Shown piece after piece: positions 1 through 9,175 of a stretch of 64,000 bases of DNA. The DNA comes from Nostoc sp. NOS(2021) (GTDB lineage Bacteria > Cyanobacteriota > Cyanobacteriia > Cyanobacteriales > Nostocaceae). Both the position numbers and the translations under genes were made by a program. The notes beneath the pieces were generated by a model. It was given only the letters and a program-made list of their open reading frames with translations, made no database searches and was not told the DNA's origin. The stretch is from the NCBI RefSeq assembly GCF_017115025.1, contig NZ_JABXKM010000033.1, positions 20,765 to 84,764 of the forward strand. The letters are read 5' to 3'. Every line of letters starts with the position of its first letter. The first letter of the stretch is position 1.

Positions 1-1
1 C

Positions 2-589
2 GATAACGCCTACTCTTGGTCGAGTGCAGTCCTTCACAAAGACTTCGGACGTTTGGAAGTTGGCCCCTTAGCGCGTCAGTTAGTTGCAGGTGGTAAACAT
101 GGCGAATCTTGGCAACACTACGACGGCTTAATTCTCGATGTCTTCAAACAAATGGGTGGTGCTAGTATTCATGTGCGTCAGCTAGCACGAGTTCACGAAC
201 TTGTCAAGTTATATCGTCAAGCTGAACACTGTTTACGCGAATTCAAGTTAAACGACCGCTGGTATATCAAACCCAAAGAAAAAGATGGCAAGGGTTGGGG
301 TGCAACAGAAGCGGCGCGGGGTTCCTTATCTCACTGGGTAGAAGTTGAGGGCGGTAAAATTAAGAATTACCAAGTGATTGCCCCAGGTACTTGGAATATC
401 GGACCTCGTGACGGTGAAGGTATTCGCGGTCCCATTGAAGAAGCTTTAATTGGGACACCCATTTACGATTCTAGCGATCCGGTGGAAGTTGGGCATGTGG
501 CGCGATCGTTTGATTCATGTTTGGTGTGTACAGTTCATGCTCATGATGCTAAGACTGGTGAAGAGTTAGCGCGTTTTCGGACAGCTTAA
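2..589 (+). CDS. hupL: [NiFe] uptake hydrogenase large subunit, C-terminal part (5' end outside window)
   Basis: Frame open from base 2 (DNAYSWSSAVLHKDFGRLEVGPLARQ...); C-terminal SFDSCLVCTVHAHD matches the [NiFe] large-subunit DxCxxCxxH motif plus a short cleavable tail; hupW lies downstream. Confidence 0.93.
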   Translation, partial: DNAYSWSSAVLHKDFGRLEVGPLARQLVAGGKHGESWQHYDGLILDVFKQMGGASIHVRQLARVHELVKLYRQAEHCLREFKLNDRWYIKPKEKDGKGWGATEAARGSLSHWVEVEGGKIKNYQVIAPGTWNIGPRDGEGIRGPIEEALIGTPIYDSSDPVEVGHVARSFDSCLVCTVHAHDAKTGEELARFRTA

Positions 590-675
590 TTCTCAAATAT
601 CAGATTGTCTACCACAACACACATTGAGTTACACTGGCTCTACAAGTGGTTGCGATTTTGGTAGACATACTTTGT

Positions 676-885
676 ATGGCTGAAATTATTGAGATACCTG
701 TTGAACTGACTCACTTTCAACTTCCTGAAGCTGTGCTAGAGCGTCTGCAATTTCTGCTGGATCGCCAAGATGCAGGAGAAGCACTTACCCAAGCAGAACG
801 ACGAGAAGCAGAAGGGCTGGTTGAGTTGGCAGAATTTTTATCTCTGCTGCATTTGCGATCGCAGCGTGTCATGCAGCAGGAATAA
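676..885 (+). CDS. small conserved hypothetical protein
   Basis: ORF MAEIIEIPVELTHFQLPEAVLERLQFLLDRQDAGEALTQAERREAEGLVEL...; start likely at 676 rather than 646. Confidence 0.5.
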   Translation: MAEIIEIPVELTHFQLPEAVLERLQFLLDRQDAGEALTQAERREAEGLVELAEFLSLLHLRSQRVMQQE

Positions 886-953
886 ATGGTAACGATTTCA
901 AGGGAAACCGTAAATATTCATCAAGCTATAGCGTTTCTCTTAAAGCTTTTGTC

Positions 954-1115
954 ATATCATGTCCGGTTAAACACTTGTCAATTGCGAACGAAGCGTTAGC
1001 GTAGTGAAGCAATCCCAAAACCTTTGCGATTGCTTCGCTTCACTTCTCTACGAGACGCAAGCGCGAACGTTGCGCTCGCAATGACATATCGTAAGTGATT
1101 TAGCGGACATGATAT
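954..1115. mobile_element. MITE-like element
   Basis: Imperfect terminal inverted repeats ATATCATGTCCGGTTAAACACTT (954) and AAGTGATTTAGCGGACATGATAT (ending 1115); no coding capacity; a matching terminus recurs at 63949. Confidence 0.7.
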
Positions 1116-1281
1116 CATGCGTAGAACAGATAATCGCACTCCCCCGACAACTGGCGACAGAGAACAGGGGGGAACAGGGCGATCGCACGCACGAAATTTC
1201 TGAAGCTCCTGCTGGATAAGGATTTTGAGCAAAAAATAGGCGAATTTATCAAATACTCAAACCCTTGCTATTCAAGAATTC

Positions 1282-1932
1282 TTATACTTTAGATGCCTTT
1301 GCCCTAGATTTTCTTTGGCTTCCTTGAGAAGAACCAACTCTGTTGCTGCTGAGTGCAACACCCAACATGCCAACTACCAGGGTTCCCAAAACAGTTGTCG
1401 GTTCAGGAACCGCAGATGCTTTAATCCGATTCGTACTCGAATCGAGCAATTGACTATAGTCTGCTGTAATATTTTGATAAAGATAAGAAGTCGCTCCCGG
1501 AGAGATGAAGATAAAACCGGGAGCCTCAACATTGCTGAGAAAAACATCACCTATGCCACTACCAGTACCAACATCAAAAGCCCCAAACAAATTGCCTGTA
1601 GTCGTGTCAAAGTTAAAATTGAAATACTGATTGCTTGATACACCATTAACAACTTCGTTGTTAGTTCCAATCAACTCCTGTGATGGATTGAAAAAAGAAA
1701 CAGATAATGATTGTAAGGCTTTTGTAGCTCCCGCACCGCTTTCGGAAATTATGCCTGGGGTAGTGGTTTCATCGTAGCTGAACGAGCCAAAAGCCGAATA
1801 ACCAGCATCACCCTTCCAGTTAAATGTTAAATCAGCAGCTTGAGCCAGATTAGTAGAAGCAATGATCGAAGTCGCACAGAGTGCCAAACTAGGCGCTACC
1901 TGCGCTGCGGCTAGCGCGAAAAAGCTTTTCAT
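1282..1932 (-). CDS. PEP-CTERM sorting-domain exported protein
   Basis: N-terminal signal-like segment, C-terminal AVPEPTTVLGTLVVGMLGVALSSNRVGSSQGSQRKSR (PEP motif, TM segment, basic tail). Confidence 0.8.
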   Translation of the reverse strand: MKSFFALAAAQVAPSLALCATSIIASTNLAQAADLTFNWKGDAGYSAFGSFSYDETTTPGIISESGAGATKALQSLSVSFFNPSQELIGTNNEVVNGVSSNQYFNFNFDTTTGNLFGAFDVGTGSGIGDVFLSNVEAPGFIFISPGATSYLYQNITADYSQLLDSSTNRIKASAVPEPTTVLGTLVVGMLGVALSSNRVGSSQGSQRKSRAKASKV

Positions 1933-2155
1933 TGATTAAATACCCTCCTATTGACAAATATACTGTAAATGAGTGTACTAGCGTGCCACGGCAGTAAGAG
2001 CCGAATTTATGAGCAAGAAATCAAAAACTGCCAAAATCGTAGATTTCATCAAAATTGCAGCAGTTAAAGAACATAATCCTTCATCAATAGATTTTATACC
2101 AGAATATGGTATTCTCATTGAGAAGTTGCGGTCAAAAATTCCTGTTATAGCGCCG

Positions 2156-2430
2156 CTAATGTAATAACTGGTTGATGTACTCCAGAAGATTTACTTCAGC
2201 TTTGAACCACTCGCCAGCCAGTCTAATTTCACTGAACTGTTTATGCAGTGATTGTTCTAGCTCTTGAGCTTCTTCACTTCCTTTAACTTGTACTATCTTA
2301 ATTAGCTTCAACTCGGCTGGACTGGATGTTTGAAGTGATTTCACTCTCTTTGCCACATCTTTTGCCCGACCTATTTTGATAGCATTGCTGTCTTGATTGA
2401 GAATAAAAGTACGACATTTCCCTACTTTGG
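2156..2430 (-). pseudogene. GIY-YIG/T5orf172-like small protein, apparently 5'-frameshifted or truncated
   Basis: Continuous homology-like reading TFILNQDSNAIKIGRAKDVAKRVKSLQTSSPAELKLIKIVQVKGSEEAQELEQSLHKQFSEIRLAGEWF lacks a start in its own frame upstream of 2356; a second frame (2298..2498) overlaps it. Confidence 0.45.
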
Positions 2431-2467
2431 GCAGCCAAATCGTGAGATTTTAACATTTGATTTCTGG

Positions 2468-2564
2468 TTACAGCTATTTTCAGGTAAATAGACCACACGG
2501 TAGGGGCACAGCAATGCTGTGCCCCTACGACAGATGTGGTTCAAAGACATGATTTCTGCTGTAA
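2468..2564. repeat. TIR-bounded palindromic repeat, copy 1
   Basis: TTACAGCTATTTTCAGGTAAATAGACCAC...GATGTGGTTCAAAGACATGATTTCTGCTGTAA; near-identical copy at 12888-12983. Confidence 0.8.
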
Positions 2565-2580
2565 GTGTTAGACCTCAGCA

Positions 2581-2799
2581 CTACTCCAGGATTTCTTCAA
2601 TCGTCAAACCAATATCACTCGCAATCTGCCGTAGTAACCTTGGTGAGATGTCACGCCCTTTGTGAAATGGGACTGTTGTTCCTCGTCCATCTTCGTGTCG
2701 AAACTATTTGTGTGAGCCTTTCTGACGTACCTCCACAAACCCAAGGCTCTCCAATATTCGTACAACTTCTTGGGGTTTCAGAACAGGAATATTACTCAT
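2581..2799 (-). pseudogene. hicA: HicA-family toxin with in-frame TAG stop
   Basis: Reading: MSNIPVLKPQEVVRILESLGFVEVRQKGSHK*FRHEDGRGTTVPFHKGRDISPRLLRQIASDIGLTIEEILE; frame intact on both sides of the amber codon; directly downstream of hicB. Confidence 0.85.
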
Positions 2800-2802
2800 G
2801 GT

Positions 2803-3012
2803 CTACTGAACCACAATCTGTTGTATACCTACAAACTCTGTCTCGAACACCAGATCCTCATCCTCTAGAAGCATCTCAATAACTTCACGCAAATTTTTCT
2901 GCAATTCATCCAAGGTTTCACCTTGAGAATGCGCTCCAGGAAAGCCAGGAACATAGCCAACATAGAACTTAGTATCAGGATCTCTTTCAACGATCGCAGT
3001 AAAAGTTTTCAT
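2803..3012 (-). CDS. hicB: HicB-family antitoxin
   Basis: MKTFTAIVERDPDTKFYVGYVPGFPGAHSQGETLDELQKNLREVIEMLLED, typical HicB N-terminal fold. Confidence 0.85.
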   Translation of the reverse strand: MKTFTAIVERDPDTKFYVGYVPGFPGAHSQGETLDELQKNLREVIEMLLEDEDLVFETEFVGIQQIVVQ

Positions 3013-3064
3013 ATCACAATCATGGACAACCCACTTACAGCTTACTGGAGCAGTTATCTACCTG

Positions 3065-3345
3065 TGCGACTCCATTAGTTACTTCGGCGACTCCATTAGT
3101 TACTTCGGCGACTCCATTTGTTATTTCGGCGACTCCATTAGTTACTTCGGCGACTCCATTAGTTACTTCGGCGACTCCATTTGTTATTTCGGCGACTCCA
3201 TTTGTTATTTCGGCGACTCCATTTGTGACATCGGCGACTCCATTTGTGACATCGGCGACTCCATTTGTGACATCACCGATGCCGAAGGCGGGCTTCGCCA
3301 ACGCATTTGCTATATCGGCGACTCCATTTGTGACATCGGCGATCG
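3065..3345. repeat. 21-bp tandem repeat array (about 10 regular units plus one displaced unit)
   Basis: GCGACTCCATTWGTKAYWTCG repeated at exact 21-bp spacing from about 3065 to 3254, and again near 3318 after a short interruption; minus strand encodes the heptad A(E/D)(V/I)TNGV. Confidence 0.9.
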
Positions 3346-3543
3346 CTCCATCAACTCTTTTAACCTCTAGTAAACTCTCAGCAGTGAAGCAATTGAGATT
3401 CTTGCTTCACAGGGAGTCCAATGCCCAATGCCCAATGCCCTTTTATTCAAAACTCGTAGCGTAACACACTAAAACTTATAGAAACAGTGCGTTAGGCTTA
3501 CCTTAATTCACTTCAACAAAATAGAAATTTACAGGGTAAGCTT

Positions 3544-3966
3544 GTGTCTGATTTAGCGCTACACGAATATCTGCCTCGCGTTCCCGATGCAGCATTGCAA
3601 GAATACATAGAATGGTGTGTTTTAGAGCAGGCAAAAGCCGCAGAATGTAACTTTACTCCAGATAGAAGTAAGTTAGATAATTTGCCACCAGAAGACTACG
3701 TTCCTAAACTTGTCGAGCAGTTCATGAAAGTTAAACCAGACCCAATTAAAGCTGGTTTGGTAGCTGCGATCGCTGGTAAGGAAGCTGACAAACACGCTTT
3801 ATCCGGTTTAGCGATCGCTGCTGATTTTGTATCTCTTTATGTCAAGTATTTAATTCCTAAAGAGGGAAGTACTAAAGAACAGGCTGAAGAACTCTTGACT
3901 AAAGCATCACAACATCAGTGTGAGAAACTTACTGAAATTGCCAAGAAACATGGTGTAGAGTTCTAG
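3544..3966 (+). CDS. conserved hypothetical protein
   Basis: 140-aa ORF MSDLALHEYLPRVPDAALQEYIEWCVLEQAKAAECN... Confidence 0.5.
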   Translation: MSDLALHEYLPRVPDAALQEYIEWCVLEQAKAAECNFTPDRSKLDNLPPEDYVPKLVEQFMKVKPDPIKAGLVAAIAGKEADKHALSGLAIAADFVSLYVKYLIPKEGSTKEQAEELLTKASQHQCEKLTEIAKKHGVEF

Positions 3967-4204
3967 TTTACTGCTGATAACTTATTCAGAGGCTTTGTCT
4001 GTCTCATCAGTCAGAGCCTCATATTTTTCAGATTAGGGCAAAAAATCGAAATAATCACAATCAGCAGAAGCTTGATGATGAGTTGTTCTTAGTCTTATAC
4101 CTTTACTATGACCTTAAACTTCAAAGTATGTTTCACTGCATTTATAGATACAGTGTGACTTGTTATTTTATAATTTAGGAAACATATTATTAGTTTATAG
4201 TTAT

Positions 4205-4429
4205 ATGGACACAATCGTAGTTAACTCTCACATTCATTTCGGGAAACCTTGCATAGCAGGCACACGCATCACTGTACAAAGCATTCTTGAACTACTCAAT
4301 GACGGACTTTCATTTAAATAAATTATCCGAGACTACTATCCAGACCTACAAATTGAGGATATTCGTGCTTGCCTACAATATGCGATCGCTCTAGTAGCAG
4401 CTGAAGACATTCGCCTAGTATCTATTTGA
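4205..4429 (+). pseudogene. DUF433 antitoxin with in-frame TAA stop
   Basis: MDTIVVNSHIHFGKPCIAGTRITVQSILELLNDGLSFK*IIRDYYPDLQIEDIRACLQYAIALVAAEDIRLVSI; frame continuous across the stop. Confidence 0.85.
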
Positions 4430-4431
4430 GC

Positions 4432-4548
4432 ATGAGATTTTTACTGGATCAAGATGTATATGCTGTGACAGCAAGATTTCTAGTTGATGCCGGACATGAC
4501 GTAGTTCTTGATGCCCACTGTGGTATTGCTAGAATATACTTACTATAA
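4432..4548 (+). pseudogene. DUF5615-like PIN-fold toxin, 3'-truncated
   Basis: MRFLLDQDVYAVTARFLVDAGHDVVLDAHCGIARIYLL* immediately follows the DUF433 frame; the normal protein is much longer. Confidence 0.7.
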
Positions 4549-4560
4549 TTTTGTGACTCT

Positions 4561-4977
4561 ATGCCCGCTAGGGATTTCTACCATAATGCTGTAAAAGCAG
4601 CTCTCATCAAAGACGGTTGGATGATTACAGCTGACCCTTACATCATCAAGTATGAAGATACTAAGCTATTTGCTGACCTAGCAGCTGAGAGAACACTTGC
4701 AGCTGAACGCAACGGAAGTAAAATTATTGTTGAAGTTAAAAGCTTCCTGGGAAAATCGCCAATAAATGACTTTGAAAATGCTTTAGGTCAATATATTCTT
4801 TATCGGAATCTGATTAAGGTTACAGAACCTCAATATCAACTTTATTTAGCAATCAAGCAAAGTACTTATGAAAATTTTTTCCAGCTAAAAGCAATTACAT
4901 TAGTAGTTCAGCAGAATCAACTCTTATTAATGGTTGTAAATGTAGAAAATGAGGTGATAGTTAAATGGATAAACTAA
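4561..4977 (+). CDS. xisH: XisH-family protein (fdxN element excision controlling factor-like)
   Basis: MPARDFYHNAVKAALIKDGWMITADPYIIKYEDTKLFADLAAERTLAAERNGSKIIVEVKSFLGKSPINDFENALGQY is characteristic of XisH. Confidence 0.88.
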   Translation: MPARDFYHNAVKAALIKDGWMITADPYIIKYEDTKLFADLAAERTLAAERNGSKIIVEVKSFLGKSPINDFENALGQYILYRNLIKVTEPQYQLYLAIKQSTYENFFQLKAITLVVQQNQLLLMVVNVENEVIVKWIN

Positions 4978-5306
4978 GCCACTATAAAAACATCATTAAA
5001 AATATTCTCATAGAATATGACCGCCTCTGCAATAGCTCACCTGATGACGACGTAGAGAGCCTTTTAGCACTCGATGATCAACGCAATCAATATCTATGGT
5101 TTCAGATTGGCTGGCAAAAAAATCGCCGAATTAAAGGCATTACTGTACATATTAGGATTAAAAATAACAAAATTTGGATCGAAGAAGATTGGACTGAAGA
5201 AGGTATTGCCACTGAATTATTAAACGCAGGGGTTCCCCAAAATGATATTGTATTAGCTTTTCATCCTCCAAGCGATCGCGCTTTAACTGAATTTGCAACT
5301 GCTTAA
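4965..5306 (+). CDS. xisI: XisI-family protein
   Basis: MDKLSHYKNIIKNILIEYDRL...WIEEDWTEEGIATELLNAGVPQNDIVLAFHPP is characteristic of XisI; overlaps xisH by 13 bp. Confidence 0.88.
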   Translation: MDKLSHYKNIIKNILIEYDRLCNSSPDDDVESLLALDDQRNQYLWFQIGWQKNRRIKGITVHIRIKNNKIWIEEDWTEEGIATELLNAGVPQNDIVLAFHPPSDRALTEFATA

Positions 5307-5324
5307 ACAATTAAATCTCATCCG

Positions 5325-5798
5325 ATGCTAACAATCATTGGTTGCGGTAATCTAAATCGCAATGACGACGCAGTAGGCGTAATCATTGCCCAACACTTAC
5401 AAAAATATCTAGCTGAAAACCCTAATTCTCATGTGCGAGTATATGACTGTGGCACCGCAGGGATGGAAGTAATGTTTCAAGCTAGAGGTAGTAGACAATT
5501 AATAATTATTGATGCAAGTTCAACTGGTTCTGAACCTGGTGCTGTGTTTAAAGTTCCAGGAAAAGAACTGGAAGCTTTACCGGAACCTAGTTATAACTTG
5601 CACAATTTTCGTTGGGATAATGCTTTAGCCGCCGGACGGAAAATCTTTCAAAATGACTTTCCCAAAGAAGTGACAGTTTATTTAATTGAGGCAGCAAATC
5701 TTGATTTTGGACTGGAATTAAGTCCTGTTGTCAAACATTCTGCTGATTTGGTCTTTGAAGAAATAACCGCACTTATCAGCCAGAATATCAACTTTTAA
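5325..5798 (+). CDS. hupW: hydrogenase maturation protease
   Basis: MLTIIGCGNLNRNDDAVGVIIAQHL... M52-family N-terminus; near hupL. Confidence 0.88.
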   Translation: MLTIIGCGNLNRNDDAVGVIIAQHLQKYLAENPNSHVRVYDCGTAGMEVMFQARGSRQLIIIDASSTGSEPGAVFKVPGKELEALPEPSYNLHNFRWDNALAAGRKIFQNDFPKEVTVYLIEAANLDFGLELSPVVKHSADLVFEEITALISQNINF

Positions 5799-5838
5799 TT
5801 AACAATCCAAAATCTAAAATCCAAAATCCAAAATCGAA

Positions 5839-6213
5839 TTACGCCCAATCCCGATAAACAGAAAGTTCATCTACCCTCATTTCAAAAGGTACGCCTTGAC
5901 TCTCTGGTGGACAAACACGGATTTTAGCACTGGTGATAATTCCATATAGTAATGTCCCCATTGGCACAATTTTTTGCAAAATACGCCAATTAGTAACTTG
6001 ATCGGGACATTCAATTACCAATGTTAGAGCATTGGCATGGGTTGTGACATACCACCGACAATTAGATAGAAGATTTTGAATCGTGCGATCGCAAGCGTCA
6101 TAAAAGTATCTGCTAATAGAATACTCTAGTTGCTGCCGCAGTATAATATCTGCCGATGTCGGTTGCATAGGATGCGAGTCATCACCATTAAAGTAATACG
6201 TCTTTCTAGCCAT
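5839..6213 (-). CDS. conserved hypothetical protein
   Basis: 124-aa ORF in a hup/nif-neighbourhood gene string. Confidence 0.5.
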   Translation of the reverse strand: MARKTYYFNGDDSHPMQPTSADIILRQQLEYSISRYFYDACDRTIQNLLSNCRWYVTTHANALTLVIECPDQVTNWRILQKIVPMGTLLYGIITSAKIRVCPPESQGVPFEMRVDELSVYRDWA

Positions 6214-6231
6214 CTCTCTTTAGCTTCCTGC

Positions 6232-7518
6232 TTATATTCCAATTACCATTCCATAAAGTACATCTTTATTTGTTTCTAATAATTTCTGGGTTTCTTCATC
6301 ATAATAAGCACCTATTCCACTACATTCAATCCCCAAATAATTACTAGTTAAATAAAGTCTCTGCCCTAGAAAACCAGCTATTTGCATAGCAGTTTGATAA
6401 TTTAAATAATCTGACACAAAAAATAAAGTTACAGCGCTATCTTTAGCAATAGCCTGATTAATACATAAGTAACCCGTCTTTTCACTAAAATTACCCGTCT
6501 TAACCAGATACGTACCTTTATATAACCCAGGTGTCATTCCCTGTACTCGATGCACCACTGAGTAAATTTCTATTTCCTCATAGTTTTCTGTCGGTATTGA
6601 CTGCTGAAGTTGCTGTACTATATATAAATAATCTTCTTGAGAAATAGACTCTTTCCGGAAACGTCTAATAGAACGTCTATTCCAAACTGTTTGATAAAAT
6701 TTATCCTTGTCAAAGTCAAATTGAGGATACTCTAATTTCTGCTGGCGACTCTTTTGTAGAGTAGTTGCTTGATAAGCATCTTCAATAAATTGATTAGATT
6801 CAAAATAATCAGTACCACACACAAAAGGAACTTTCAGCCTTAAATGTCTGATTTTCTTGTCTTGTACTTCTCCTGACACCGCACAACCAGTAATAAACTC
6901 CTTATTCTCAAAACCCAAATCTGAATTGAGTGCAAGTTTATCAAAGTCAAAAACTAGTTGTATATCTCGGTTGTGGAGAAAAGCTGAAGCTGCGATCGCA
7001 CCTAAATGATGCCCGCTATCTAATAAGCAATATCTCATGCTTCTATTTTGATATTTCCAGCTAGACCTATAATAAACACAACTAATTAAAAAGATGAATC
7101 CGTTGATACTTTTTCCCGGTATAATATAACTCTCTAACCCATCATCAATTAATTCATAGATGAGAGTTAGACAATTATTCTCAACTTCTAGATGATATAT
7201 ACCATCTACTATTCCCTCAATACCGCGAACCTGTACGTAAACTTCTGTAGGGTACAAAGCGCCTGCTGATGGATTTACTCGCAGTTTATAGGGGCCATCT
7301 TTATACACCTTTTCTAGGGTTATTGTACTGGTTAACGAGATAAAACGATGAACAGGATTATTGAGATTTAATTTTACTCTCCGATAAAATTTTGGATAAA
7401 CTTTAAATGGAGATGGCTGTGTTGAAGCATCTACATAATTTGGATCAAGTTGTACCGATAAGTAAGAATGCTTGGTAGCTTCATGATAAGCTTTGCCCGA
7501 TATCTTACTTGGTGGCAT
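6232..7518 (-). CDS. SagB/ThcOx-family nitroreductase-like dehydrogenase
   Basis: FMN nitroreductase-like halves (VNPSAGALYPTEVYVQVRGIEGIVDGIYHLEV; WNRRSIRRFRKESISQEDYLYIVQQL; GQRLYLTSNYLGIECSGIGAYYDEE). Confidence 0.8.
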   Translation of the reverse strand: MPPSKISGKAYHEATKHSYLSVQLDPNYVDASTQPSPFKVYPKFYRRVKLNLNNPVHRFISLTSTITLEKVYKDGPYKLRVNPSAGALYPTEVYVQVRGIEGIVDGIYHLEVENNCLTLIYELIDDGLESYIIPGKSINGFIFLISCVYYRSSWKYQNRSMRYCLLDSGHHLGAIAASAFLHNRDIQLVFDFDKLALNSDLGFENKEFITGCAVSGEVQDKKIRHLRLKVPFVCGTDYFESNQFIEDAYQATTLQKSRQQKLEYPQFDFDKDKFYQTVWNRRSIRRFRKESISQEDYLYIVQQLQQSIPTENYEEIEIYSVVHRVQGMTPGLYKGTYLVKTGNFSEKTGYLCINQAIAKDSAVTLFFVSDYLNYQTAMQIAGFLGQRLYLTSNYLGIECSGIGAYYDEETQKLLETNKDVLYGMVIGI

Positions 7519-7969
7519 TTTTAAGTATCCTTAAAACTTCTACGTTACTCGCAAAATCAATAGCTTTATAGTCGTCTAAGTTTTTCAAATCTAAGTTAGG
7601 ATGATGTTGTAAAAGTAACTTGACGACTTCTGTCTTTCCGGCTGATGCTGCATACATTAAAACAGTTGCACCGTTATCATTTTGGTTGTCAATGTTAATG
7701 TTGACAGCCAGGAGTAAACTAATTAAATCGTAGTGATTACCAAAACAAGCAAACCATAAAGCATTGTTGCAATCGCTATTTCGAGCATTGATATCTGCAC
7801 CTGCATCAATCAGTTCTTTGACGACTGCATAAACTCCCTCTCTTGTAGCTTTCATTAAAGCTGTATCGCCATTTTCACCTGGCTGATTTAAATCCCCAGA
7901 ACTATAGCCTTTTCCTCTTAACCATTGGATTGTTGCTTCACTCAAATCTTGCTTGCTTACTTGACTCAT
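7505..7969 (-). CDS. ankyrin-repeat protein
   Basis: Repeats NGDTALMKATREGVYAVVKELIDAGADINARNSDCNNALWFACF... and NGATVLMYAASAGKTEVVKLLLQHHPNLDLKN; overlaps the SagB gene start. Confidence 0.9.
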   Translation of the reverse strand: MSQVSKQDLSEATIQWLRGKGYSSGDLNQPGENGDTALMKATREGVYAVVKELIDAGADINARNSDCNNALWFACFGNHYDLISLLLAVNINIDNQNDNGATVLMYAASAGKTEVVKLLLQHHPNLDLKNLDDYKAIDFASNVEVLRILKNATK

Positions 7970-8328
7970 AATTGTTCTTTAAATGTCACAAAACTAAGTT
8001 ATTTCCAAGCAAGTTTATGCTGGGAAAACATAATGGTGAGCATTGCCCACCATTATTTAAAAATGCTATAGGAGTAGCTGAAGTCTAGTAGTTTAACAAA
8101 CCAACTTTGCTAGGTATTCAAAAGTTTGGTAAAACGAAAAAATCTTTACCCACTCCCTACTCCCCGCCCTCACCCAGCAATTTTGAGTTGGTCAAGTACT
8201 AAGTTGACTAGCAACAATTTAGCTTAGTTATATATTATCACTTTGATAATTTATAATTATGAATCATTTATAAAGATCCCCAGATATATCTAAGAAACAA
8301 TCTTGAAATACATTGAAAATGCAGCATA

Positions 8329-8442
8329 CCTCGTTCCCAGTCGGAGACTGGGAATGCCCCTTATTAGGGCTGCCGCCTCCCTTACTCGCGGCAGAGCCGC
8401 AATCAATGAGCAGCATTTCCAGCCTCTGGCTGTAAACGAGGT
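8329..8442. repeat. dispersed palindromic repeat (CCTCGTTCCCAG...AAACGAGG)
   Basis: Internal CGTTCCCAGTCGGAGACTGGGAA hairpin; related copy at about 14356-14470. Confidence 0.65.
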
Positions 8443-8821
8443 TTTAAAAGGGTTTTAGCTTAAGTTTAGACGTATGATCAATGTTCCCTACAACAAATGC
8501 AGTTCAAATAAATTAAAACTGGTGTAAGTTACCTACTTTCAATAAAATAATTCGATTATTTGTCAGTTGTTGATGTTACTAAATACTAACTATATCTAAA
8601 ACGTGAAACACCTACCCTATTCACCATCAATACTTGAAAATGCTTAAATTTGACGTAACATTTCCATTGAATCTTGTGTTTAATAAAACAGAGATATGAC
8701 GCTGAGATTTCTTTTATATCTCTGACAGCTATTAAGAAATATTAAATAATTTACTTTTTAAACCAAAATATGCTTTTAAACGTGCTAGTTTATTTAAGTA
8801 TAAGTAAAACAGAGACGAAAA

Positions 8822-9031
8822 ATGGAAATTAGCGCTCGGAATTCTCTCAAAGGTACTGTAAAAAAAGTTGTGCATGGTTCAGTTAATACTGAGATAACTT
8901 TAGAAATAGCACCAGGAGTAGAGTTAGTGTCAATCATCACAAAGTCATCTGCGGAAAAGCTGCGACTTGCAGAAGGTAAGCAGGCTCATGCCGTGATTAA
9001 ATCATCAGATGTGATAATTGCTGTTGATTAA
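8822..9031 (+). CDS. mop: Mop/molbindin (TOBE-domain molybdate-binding protein)
   Basis: MEISARNSLKGTVKKVVHGSVNTEITLEIAPGVELVSIITKSSAEKLRLAEGKQAHAVIKSSDVIIAVD. Confidence 0.9.
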   Translation: MEISARNSLKGTVKKVVHGSVNTEITLEIAPGVELVSIITKSSAEKLRLAEGKQAHAVIKSSDVIIAVD

Positions 9032-9175
9032 AAAATAGGCAACTTGCCTTTTCTTGCAAGCGGCTCTATCTCTAATACCAAATTGCATTCATCTCTAGAA
9101 ATTGAGTGACCTTACTCCTGGAATTAATTAGCAAAGGAGTGAGGTCAAGATTATATTATATAGATGTTACTTAAT

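Noticed and set aside
530-560. HupL DSCLVC instead of DPCLVC as an unusual active site
   Set aside because: The DxCxxC ligands are intact and I cannot exclude that Ser is normal for cyanobacterial HupL.
3060-3345. CRISPR-like array
   Set aside because: Units are contiguous 21-mers without unique spacers and no cas genes are present; it is a tandem repeat.
6232-7518. RiPP azole cluster because of SagB-like protein
   Set aside because: No YcaO, precursor peptide or transporter nearby; treated as a stand-alone dehydrogenase.
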